Of a DNA stretch of 16,247 bases, positions 1-6,893 are shown one piece after another. The notes below the pieces were generated by a model that did not search any database, was not told where the DNA came from, and saw nothing but the letters and a program-made list of their open reading frames with translations. Origin of the DNA: CAYVBE01 sp964448935 (GTDB taxonomy: Bacteria > Planctomycetota > Brocadiia > SM23-32); contig CAYVBE010000083.1 of the NCBI GenBank assembly GCA_964448935.1, forward strand, positions 1-16,247, in the 5' to 3' direction. The position numbers and the translations under genes were made by a program. How positions within the stretch are numbered: position 1 is the stretch's first letter; each line of letters opens with the position of its first letter.

Positions 1-128
1 GGTATCGGGTCCCGCTGAAGTCCCGCGCCTTTTCACGGCGCACTAAATATCCGGGGTAACAGAAGCGGGGGCTTTCGTCAATCCCCAAAGGCCGGAGGAT
101 ATTCGTGGGTGCCTTGCCGGATAACGAC

Positions 129-148
129 CGCAGGCGAGGGCGCCTGCG
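129..148. repeat. Perfect GC-rich hairpin (8-bp arms, 4-nt loop)
   Basis: CGCAGGCG (129-136) and CGCCTGCG (141-148) are exact reverse complements around the loop AGGG. It lies between the window edge and the GH130 gene, upstream of that gene's predicted promoter. No T-run follows, so a classical intrinsic terminator is unlikely. It could be a REP-like intergenic element or the stem of a terminator for a gene to the left of the window. The pairing is certain; the role is not. Confidence 0.5.
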
Positions 149-189
149 CCACATCCAGCTTCCCGGGGAAGCGGCGGCCCGGGCTTTGG

Positions 190-218
190 TTGAACCCCGT
201 GCCCCGCAGGCTTATGCT
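190..218 (+). promoter_or_regulatory. Candidate sigma70-type promoter for the GH130 gene
   Basis: TTGAAC (190-195) and TATGCT (213-218) are separated by 17 bases, the optimal spacing. Each matches 4 of 6 consensus bases. Transcription would start near 225, about 20 bases before the ATG at 247. It is a prediction from motif and spacing only. Confidence 0.35.
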
Positions 219-246
219 TGAGGCGCGACCCCAGACCGGAGGCATC

Positions 247-1230
247 ATGGAACCGCCGAAGCAGAGCAGCAAGGCCGTGCAACGGTTCGAGGGTAATCCC
301 GTGCTGAGCGCCGGCGACGTCCCCTATCCCTCCAGCCAGGTGTTCAACGCCGGCGTGGTCCGGTTCCAGGGGCGCTACGCGATGGTGTTCCGCAATGACT
401 ACGGCAGCGGACCGGGGAAGGCCCCGGAGGGGACCAACCTGGGGCTGGCCTGGAGCGACGATGGCATCCGGTGGCAGGTCGAACCCGAGCCGTGTTTCGA
501 GATGGAGTCCGACGAGGTCCATCGGGCCTATGACCCCCGCCTGACCGTGTTGGACGGGCGGTGCTATATGGGCTTTGCGGTGGATACAGCCCACGGCATC
601 CGCGGCGGGGTGGCCGTGACCGATGACCTCCATGATTTCGAGATACTCAGCATGTCCGCCCCGGACAACCGGAACATGGTCATCTTCCCGGAGAGAGTGC
701 AGGGACGGATCGCGCGGCTGGAGCGGCCCTTCCCCATCTACGGCCGCGGGGCGCCGGAGGCCTTCGACATGTGGTTCGCCGACTCGCCCGAGGGCCGCTA
801 CTGGGGGAATACCCATCTGGTGCTTGGCAGCGACCAGGTGCCCTACTGCAACTGCAAGATCGGCCCCGCCGCACCGCCGCTGGCGACCGAGGCCGGTTGG
901 CTGACGCTGATTCACGCCGTGCACAAAGACCCCGACCGCGAACTGCCGAGCTGGCACGGCGGATGGCGCAAGGAGTACGTGGCGGGCTTGGTCCTCCTGG
1001 ACCGGGAGGAGCCGTGGCGGGTAAAGGGCCTGGCGCCGGGCCCGCTGCTGGTTCCGGAGCCGGCATGCGACTACGAGTGGAATGGTTTCCGCGGCGGAGT
1101 GGTCTTCCCCTGCGGAATGATTTTGGAGGACGACGGAACGGTCAAGATCTACTACGGCGCGGCCGACACGGTCGTGGCCCTCGCGACCGCCCGGCTGGAG
1201 GACCTGCTGGCCCTCTGCCGCCCGGCATGA
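247..1230 (+). CDS. GH130-family beta-mannoside phosphorylase/hydrolase
   Basis: A 327-residue cytoplasmic protein without signal peptide, the usual size for family GH130. GH130 enzymes phosphorolyse or hydrolyse beta-mannosides such as Man-beta-1,4-GlcNAc, Man-Glc or mannooligosaccharides on a five-bladed beta-propeller. Visible family features are NPVL near 17-20, FNAG near 33-36, YDPRLT at 95-100 with the Asp expected to act as acid, NMVIFPE near 143-149, KIGPAAPPL near 204-212 and YYGAADTVVALATA near the C-terminus. The frame is open upstream to 109, but ATG 247 is chosen because GGAGG (238-242) precedes it and a candidate promoter ends at 218. An internal enzyme of this kind would take imported short mannosides, which fits the extracellular hydrolases downstream. 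The exact substrate, and phosphorylase versus hydrolase, cannot be told by eye. Confidence 0.88.
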   Translation: MEPPKQSSKAVQRFEGNPVLSAGDVPYPSSQVFNAGVVRFQGRYAMVFRNDYGSGPGKAPEGTNLGLAWSDDGIRWQVEPEPCFEMESDEVHRAYDPRLTVLDGRCYMGFAVDTAHGIRGGVAVTDDLHDFEILSMSAPDNRNMVIFPERVQGRIARLERPFPIYGRGAPEAFDMWFADSPEGRYWGNTHLVLGSDQVPYCNCKIGPAAPPLATEAGWLTLIHAVHKDPDRELPSWHGGWRKEYVAGLVLLDREEPWRVKGLAPGPLLVPEPACDYEWNGFRGGVVFPCGMILEDDGTVKIYYGAADTVVALATARLEDLLALCRPA

Positions 1231-1351
1231 CTGCCCCGCCCTTCAGTTCAAAGCTGCCGTTCCCGTTGAATTCTCTCTCCCGGCCGTTACCATCACGTAC
1301 TGGATACCTCGTTCGGTTTCCGACGACCTTTGATACTCTGAGGAGAGAAGC

Positions 1352-4204
1352 ATGTTACGCCGCCTGACTTACGCATTGCTGCTGGTGACGCTGGTCTGCG
1401 CGAGTTCGCTGCGGGCCGCGGAGAATGAGGACTGGGTCTGGGTGGAGGCCGAATCGGGGACGGATAAGCTGGAGCAGTCCAACCCCTGGTACGACCCGGT
1501 GGATAAGGAGACCAGCCTGTCCAATCACGAGTGGTGGCACTCCTTCGATGAGCCGCACATGGACTCGGGCTACGCGGTGGTGCCCTTCTCGGTGCCCGAG
1601 ACCGGCCAGTGGCAGCTCTGGGTGCGGCTGAACCTGTCCAGCACCGGCTACCGGATGGGCATTGACGGCGCGGAGCCGGAGGTGCTGCCGGTGGACGAGT
1701 GGCGGCAGCAGGACGCGGACAACCGGAACGACATCAATTACCGGCGGCGGGTATTCGACGAGACCTACGTGGCACACGACGGGTCCAACCGCCACAAACT
1801 GGTGTGGGTGCGCTGCGACATGCTGGAGTTGGATGAGGGGCGGCACCGCATCCGGTTCGAGGTCAACCCGGGGCAGGACAACAAGGGCTGGGCGGCGGTG
1901 GACTGTTTTGTGCTGGCGCGCAAGGGGTTTGAGTTCCGCCCGCGCATGTTTTACAAGCCGGGCCAGAAGGTGCAGACGGCGCCGGAGTTCGACAAGGAGG
2001 AGGCGTGGCCGGCGTGGTATAAGTGGGACGAGTTCGAGGACACGCCGATTGACATGCGCCACCTGAACGAGCAGACGGCCGGCGAGCACGGGTTCATCCG
2101 GCTGAGCGAGGACGGGGAGCACTTCGTGCGTGGCGACGGGCAGCCGATCCGGTTCTGGTCCGGCGCGGATTACGTCTGGCGGCTGCCCTTCAAGGACGAC
2201 AACCTGCGCGTGAGCCCGACGGAGAAAGCGGACGTGGCACACAAGGCGCGCTGGGCGGCGAAGCGCGGGATGAACATGGTGCGCTTCCACGGCCACCTGC
2301 CCCCGAAACCCCGCCGCGGCGGCGACCCGGTCACCCGCGAGGACATCAACGAGGTGGACCTGCACGGCGCCTGGTATATGGTGGCCGCGTTCAAGGAGGA
2401 GGGCATCTACTCGACCATCAGCCCCTACTGGGGCTCGCACACGGACAACGAAGAGGGCTGGGACCTGGGGTTCGAGGGCGGCAACCTGAGCGGGCTGGTC
2501 TTCTTCTACGAGCCGGTGCAGGAGATGTACAAGCACTGGCTGCGGCGGCTCTACACCGAGGAGAACCCCTACACGGGCATCCCGCTGAAGGACGACCCGG
2601 CGGTGGCGATCATCCAGTTGCAGAACGAGGATTCGCTGCTTTTCTACACCGAAAGCCGCATCAAGGGCGAGCCGCGCCGCCAGCTTCACCGGATGTTCGC
2701 GGACTTCCTGGAGGAGAAATACGGCAGCCTGGAGAAGGCGTTCTCGCGCTACCGCTCCGAGTACGAGTCCGGCTGGGACATGCGGGGCGAGGACAGCGTA
2801 GAGAAAGGAACGGCCGGCCTGCTGCAGATGTGGTTCATGACCATGGACGCCAAGGTGCGTGCCAACCGCTGGGACGAGCGCACGCGCGCGCGGCTGAACG
2901 ACCAGCTCGAGTTCTACACGAAGTTGCAGCGCGACTTCAACGCGGAGATCGAGACCTTCCTGCGCGATGAGCTGGGCTGCAAGCAACTCATCAACGCCGG
3001 CAACTGGAAGAGCGTGGACCCGGTGCTGGTGGACGACGCCGAGCGCTACAGCTACACCGCAAACGAGGTGATCGGCAAGAACGCCTACTACGGCGCGGTG
3101 CACGCCGGCATCAACACGGGATGGCAGATACTGCGGCAGCAGAGCTACACGAACTGGTCGGCGCTGAAGCGGCCGGATTTCTGGCCCATGAACGTCAAGC
3201 TGGTCAAGGGCCATCCGTTCTGCATCTTCGAAAGCCTGTGGGTGCCGCCGAACCTTTACCGGGCCGAGGGACCGCTGATGGTGGCCGGGCAGCTCTCGCT
3301 GACCGGGCTCGACTCCTTCTACTGGTTCGCGGCCGGCAAGAAGGAATGGGGCGACGTCCACGGCAAGTGGGTGTATGACACGCCGATGCACATGGGCCTG
3401 TTCCCGGCGGCGTCGCTGGCCTTCCGCAAGGGCTACATCGCGGAGGCGGAGGAGCCGGTGGTGTATGAGGAGCGGAGCCTGGAGGACATCTGGCAGCAGA
3501 AGGTGCCGCTGATCGCCGAGAGCCCGGTGTGGGACCCCAACCGCGACAAGGGCGAGATGCCGGTCGAGTCCCCGGTGCAGACGCCGGTGGACCCGCTGGC
3601 CTTCTGCGTGGGGCCGGTCAAGGTGCGCTACGGCGGCAACGCGAAGAACAACCGCGTCTCGCCACGACTGGACGAACTGATTGACCGCGACAACAAGATA
3701 CTGAAGAGCGTCACCGGTCAGATCACAACCGACTACGGGCGGGGCATTTACACCGTGGACGCGCCGAAGTGCCAGGGTGCGGCCGGTTTCCTGTCCGGGC
3801 GGCCGGAGATCGAACTGGGTGACATAACCATCCGGTGCAGGAACGACTACGGCTCGGTCGTCGTGGTGCCGCTGGACGACCGCCCGCTGGCGGAGTCGCG
3901 GCGGGTGCTCGTGCAGATGGGCACCGTTGCGCGGCCCCGCGGCTGGATCGTGCGCGACCGCATGGTGACCGCCGGCGAGGAGCAGCACGAGGGCTTCCAG
4001 ATCATGCGCATGGGCGGGGAGCCGCTCATGATCGCCAACGCGGACGCCACGGTGAGCATCGCCAACCCGCGGCTGACCCGCGCCACCGCGCTGGACCTGA
4101 ACGGCCAGCCCAAGGACACGCCCGTCGAGGTGCAGCGGCGTGGCCGTCGCGTCACGGTGACGCTGCCTCCGGACGCCCTGTACACGGTGCTCGAGGCCGA
4201 ATGA
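1352..4204 (+). CDS. Large secreted glycoside hydrolase-like protein (probable GH-A barrel)
   Basis: A 950-residue protein. Residues 1-22 are a clear signal peptide (basic start, LLLVTLV core, LRAA cleavage region), so it acts in the periplasm or outside. Residues 25-200 look like a beta-sandwich carbohydrate-binding module (WVEAESG start, WQLWVRL, RHRIRFEV). From about 235 a TIM-barrel-like part begins, with GQPIRFWSG, GMNMVRFHGH, and QLQNED, in which N425-E426 resembles the clan GH-A acid/base. E627 in FESLWVPP is a candidate nucleophile. The last 200 residues are beta-rich. AGGAGAG (1341-1347) precedes the ATG. It ends 36 bases before the TPR gene, suggesting co-transcription. I cannot assign a GH family; GH5-like or an unassigned clan-A family are both possible, and both catalytic residues are inferred. 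Confidence 0.72.
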   Translation: MLRRLTYALLLVTLVCASSLRAAENEDWVWVEAESGTDKLEQSNPWYDPVDKETSLSNHEWWHSFDEPHMDSGYAVVPFSVPETGQWQLWVRLNLSSTGYRMGIDGAEPEVLPVDEWRQQDADNRNDINYRRRVFDETYVAHDGSNRHKLVWVRCDMLELDEGRHRIRFEVNPGQDNKGWAAVDCFVLARKGFEFRPRMFYKPGQKVQTAPEFDKEEAWPAWYKWDEFEDTPIDMRHLNEQTAGEHGFIRLSEDGEHFVRGDGQPIRFWSGADYVWRLPFKDDNLRVSPTEKADVAHKARWAAKRGMNMVRFHGHLPPKPRRGGDPVTREDINEVDLHGAWYMVAAFKEEGIYSTISPYWGSHTDNEEGWDLGFEGGNLSGLVFFYEPVQEMYKHWLRRLYTEENPYTGIPLKDDPAVAIIQLQNEDSLLFYTESRIKGEPRRQLHRMFADFLEEKYGSLEKAFSRYRSEYESGWDMRGEDSVEKGTAGLLQMWFMTMDAKVRANRWDERTRARLNDQLEFYTKLQRDFNAEIETFLRDELGCKQLINAGNWKSVDPVLVDDAERYSYTANEVIGKNAYYGAVHAGINTGWQILRQQSYTNWSALKRPDFWPMNVKLVKGHPFCIFESLWVPPNLYRAEGPLMVAGQLSLTGLDSFYWFAAGKKEWGDVHGKWVYDTPMHMGLFPAASLAFRKGYIAEAEEPVVYEERSLEDIWQQKVPLIAESPVWDPNRDKGEMPVESPVQTPVDPLAFCVGPVKVRYGGNAKNNRVSPRLDELIDRDNKILKSVTGQITTDYGRGIYTVDAPKCQGAAGFLSGRPEIELGDITIRCRNDYGSVVVVPLDDRPLAESRRVLVQMGTVARPRGWIVRDRMVTAGEEQHEGFQIMRMGGEPLMIANADATVSIANPRLTRATALDLNGQPKDTPVEVQRRGRRVTVTLPPDALYTVLEAE

Positions 4205-4240
4205 CCGCCGTCATCACATAGCCGGAAAGGACAACCGGAC

Positions 4241-5677
4241 ATGAGAAAACTGAGTCTGCCGTTGCTGGCGATCGCCCTGCTGCTGTGCGCCGTGGGTCCC
4301 GCATCCGGAGCCGAGGCGGAGACCTTTCAGGACCGCTACCGCGAGGTGCGCGATCAAGTGCGCAGCAAGAAGGTAACCGAGGCCGTCATTGAGCGGGTCG
4401 AGAAGCTGACCGAAGCGGCACAGAATGCGGACCAGCGCGTGGAAGCCTTCGAGCTGCTGGCCGACGCCTACCACCGGGCGGAGAACTATCAGAAAGCCGC
4501 GAAAGCCTGGCGCAACGTGTTCAACCTTCAGATTCAGCGGGACCGCGAGGACCAGGCGCAGCGGGCGTTCGAAGCCGCCAGAGCGGGCCTGCGAGAGCTT
4601 CAGCGCATCCGTCCACGGCCGGCCGAGGACATGGAGGAGGCCGCGCGGCAGGCCCTGGCATGGGACGACGCCGCGCGCTATACCCCCGGCCAGAAAATGG
4701 AGCTGATCGGATTTATCATCGAAGCCAAACGCTCCCAGGGCGACCGGAAGGCCATCGTACCGGACATTGAGCGCATGGTGGCGACCGCCGAATACGGGGA
4801 GGACATCCGCGTCCACCTGCTGACCACTATCGCCGATCTGGCCACGGATGCCGGCCTGAACGAGAAGGCAGACGAATACTGCCAGCGCATCCTGAGCGAC
4901 CGCGACGCCACCGCCCGGCAGCGCGGCGCCGCATGGCTTTATCGCGCGCGGCTGCGCGAGCGGGAAAACCGCGCCGGGGCCGCCATCGAGGCCATGGAGT
5001 CGGCGGTGAAGGAGTACGACCGGGCTATGGAACAGGACCGGGGCCTGGAATGGCACCAGATGGACAGCCTGCGCTGGGCCGCCGCCATCGCGCGGGACGA
5101 CCTGCTGGACTACGACAAGGCCATGATGTTCCTCAACAAGCTGGCCGGATACGCGGACAGCCCCTACTGGGAGGTGCCCGCCCGCCTGGCAATGGCCATG
5201 ACCTACCGCAAACAGGGCGACTACGCGGCAGCCGAAGCGGAATACCAAAAGATCCTCGACATGGGCGACGATGGCACCCGCGCCCTTATCCCGCACGCGG
5301 AGATGGTCTGTTACGACCTGGGCGACAGGCAGCGCGGGCTGAAGCTGCTGCGGGAGGCGTTCAACAACGAACAGATAAACCAGCGCGAGCGCTACAACGC
5401 CCTCTTCGACCTGGCCGAGGCCCTGCAGAGGGAACGCGACTACGAGGCAGCGCTCGAATGGCTGAGCCGCGTGCCCGAGCTGCCCACCGACAACGAACGG
5501 GACCGGAACAGCTATACCACGCGCGCCTGCTACCGCATGGGCGGGATCGAGATGGCGCGCAACAACCGCGAGGCAGCGAAGCAGATGTTCCGCAAGACCA
5601 TGAACCTGGAAGACGGGGACATGCACTGGCGCGTCCGCGCACGGGACAAGCTGGAGGATATCCGGTACTTCGAGTAG
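4241..5677 (+). CDS. Secreted TPR-repeat protein
   Basis: A 478-residue protein with a signal peptide (MRKLSL, then a long Leu/Ala core; cleavage likely near residue 24 at SGA). C16 lacks a convincing lipobox, so lipoprotein status is doubtful. The rest is alpha-helical and rich in Ala, Arg and Glu. TPR-like units appear near 66-97, 228-260, 314-342, 382-412 and 428-458, the clearest being the GDYAAAEAEYQKIL unit and the RDYEAALEWL unit. TPR arrays bind proteins and no enzyme motif is seen. It follows the large glycosidase by 36 bases and may scaffold surface enzymes or be a housekeeping envelope protein. The Shine-Dalgarno is weak (GGAAAGGA, about 12 bases upstream). No specific function can be assigned. 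Confidence 0.8.
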   Translation: MRKLSLPLLAIALLLCAVGPASGAEAETFQDRYREVRDQVRSKKVTEAVIERVEKLTEAAQNADQRVEAFELLADAYHRAENYQKAAKAWRNVFNLQIQRDREDQAQRAFEAARAGLRELQRIRPRPAEDMEEAARQALAWDDAARYTPGQKMELIGFIIEAKRSQGDRKAIVPDIERMVATAEYGEDIRVHLLTTIADLATDAGLNEKADEYCQRILSDRDATARQRGAAWLYRARLRERENRAGAAIEAMESAVKEYDRAMEQDRGLEWHQMDSLRWAAAIARDDLLDYDKAMMFLNKLAGYADSPYWEVPARLAMAMTYRKQGDYAAAEAEYQKILDMGDDGTRALIPHAEMVCYDLGDRQRGLKLLREAFNNEQINQRERYNALFDLAEALQRERDYEAALEWLSRVPELPTDNERDRNSYTTRACYRMGGIEMARNNREAAKQMFRKTMNLEDGDMHWRVRARDKLEDIRYFE

Positions 5678-5766
5678 GCTTGCCGCGCGCGCCGGCCGCA
5701 ACGCCCTTGCCGTTCAAGGATTCCCCCCTTTCCTTTCTTCTGCGCAACCTTTGGAAGGTCTGAATC

Positions 5767-6723
5767 ATGATCAGGATAGGCATCATCGGAGCCGGCGGAA
5801 ACGGCAGCGGCCATGCCCGCTACTACCACGAATGTACCCGCACCGAGGTCGTTGCCGTCGCCGACCCGGACATGGACCGCGCCGGCAAGCTGGCCGAGGA
5901 GCTGGGCGCCCACGCCGTGCCCGACCACCGGGACTTCTTCGGGAAGGTGGACGCCGCCGTCATCTCCTCGCCGGGGTTCCTGCACCGCGAGCACGCCGTG
6001 GACTGCACCGAGGCCGGCCTGCACATCTTCTGCGAGAAACCCATGGGCCTGAACACCGAGGAGGCACAGGAGATCGCCGACGCCGTGGACGCGGCCGGGG
6101 TGGTCAGCTTCGTCGGCTTCTCAGTGCGCTTCACGGCCGTCGTGCAGACCATGAAGAAGCGCCTGGAGGCCGGGGACGTGGGCGATCTGGTGTCGCTGTG
6201 GTCCCGCCGCATGACGCACCGCGGCCCGACCGAGACCTCCCCCTGGCGCGGCGACCACACCAAAAGCGGCGGTGTGCTGTTCGAGCTGCTGGTCCACGAG
6301 ATCGAATGGCTCATGGCGCTGGGCGGCGAGGTGCGGTCCGTCTATGGCCGCAAGTGGACGAAATGGGCCGAAGGCCCCCGCGCCAACGACCACATCTGGG
6401 CCACCCTGAACTTCACCGATCAGGCCGTTGCCACCCACGAGGGAAGCTGGGCCAGCCCGGTGCCGGACTACTACCGCGGCCTGTTCGGCACAAAGGCCGG
6501 TATGCGCAGCACCGACTGGGGACAGGGCCTGGTCTTCTGCGACCCCGACGGCGACGACGTCGAACTGGAGCTCGAAGGCCGCTTCGAAAAACGCGCCCAC
6601 TTCCTGGACTGCATAGAGGGCAAGGCCCGGAGCGTGGCGGACGCCCAATGGGGCCTGAAGGTGACCCGCGTGGCCGACGCCATCCTGGAATCCGCCGAGA
6701 CGGACGCCGTGGTAAAACTCTGA
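5767..6723 (+). CDS. Gfo/Idh/MocA-family NAD(P)-dependent oxidoreductase
   Basis: A 318-residue cytoplasmic protein. The N-terminal Rossmann fold shows GIIGAGGNGSG (residues 5-15) and the VAVADPD strand end near 29-35. EKP (90-92) is the classic motif whose Lys contacts cofactor and substrate. GGVLFELLVHEIEW (168-181) is the conserved segment of the C-terminal substrate domain, with H177 in the usual catalytic His position. Members oxidise or reduce sugars, inositols and related polyols. GGAAGG (5753-5758) lies 8 bases before the ATG. An 89-base gap separates it from the TPR gene. In this setting it most likely handles a sugar released by the neighbouring hydrolases, but the substrate cannot be read from sequence. 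Confidence 0.93.
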   Translation: MIRIGIIGAGGNGSGHARYYHECTRTEVVAVADPDMDRAGKLAEELGAHAVPDHRDFFGKVDAAVISSPGFLHREHAVDCTEAGLHIFCEKPMGLNTEEAQEIADAVDAAGVVSFVGFSVRFTAVVQTMKKRLEAGDVGDLVSLWSRRMTHRGPTETSPWRGDHTKSGGVLFELLVHEIEWLMALGGEVRSVYGRKWTKWAEGPRANDHIWATLNFTDQAVATHEGSWASPVPDYYRGLFGTKAGMRSTDWGQGLVFCDPDGDDVELELEGRFEKRAHFLDCIEGKARSVADAQWGLKVTRVADAILESAETDAVVKL

Positions 6724-6732
6724 CGGGACGGC

Positions 6733-6824
6733 ACACGGACTGACACGGACCGACACGGGCGAACAGGGACGGCGGCAGACTGCGCCCGGCTGGCGGTGCA
6801 GTTGTTGTCCGTGTAGGTCCGTGT
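6733..6824. repeat. Symmetric inverted repeat built from ACACGGAC octamers
   Basis: The left arm (6733-6750) is ACACGGAC-tg-ACACGGAC. The right arm (6807-6824) is GTCCGTGT-ag-GTCCGTGT, its exact reverse complement except for the two central bases. ACGGGA (6723-6728) and TCCCGT (6825-6830) extend the symmetry outside the arms, with 4 extra bases on the left. A weaker inner pair, ACTGC (6779-6783) and GCAGT (6798-6802), sits in the 56-base loop. It lies between two plus-strand genes and could be a terminator-like stem, a palindromic repeat unit or a small non-autonomous mobile element. No target duplication was found. Confidence 0.7.
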
Positions 6825-6829
6825 TCCCG

Positions 6830-6858
6830 TTGCGGCTGCCGGCTGCGCCTCTTATGAT
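6830..6858 (+). promoter_or_regulatory. Candidate sigma70-type promoter for the GH30-like gene
   Basis: TTGCGG (6830-6835) and TATGAT (6853-6858) are 17 bases apart. The -10 matches 5 of 6 consensus bases and the -35 only 3. The predicted start near 6865 leaves a short leader to the ATG at 6894 and would exclude the upstream in-frame TTG at 6858 as the real start. The promoter begins where the inverted repeat ends. Confidence 0.4.
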
Positions 6859-6893
6859 TGCCCTGGCACGTTTGTCAGCGGGAGGGAGGTGCA

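Noticed and set aside
1266..1293. TTGAAT/TACCAT as a promoter for the large glycosidase
   Set aside because: The spacing is 16 bases and the -10 is poor; it is not clearly better than chance, so no feature is given.
1355..3988. An 877-residue open frame antisense to the large glycosidase
   Set aside because: It mirrors the codon structure of the sense gene, is rich in Arg, His, Val and Leu without domain motifs, and lacks a good start. High GC makes such antisense frames common.
4214..5701. A 495-residue antisense frame over the TPR gene
   Set aside because: It is a shadow of the Ala/Arg/Glu-rich sense codons, without domain evidence.
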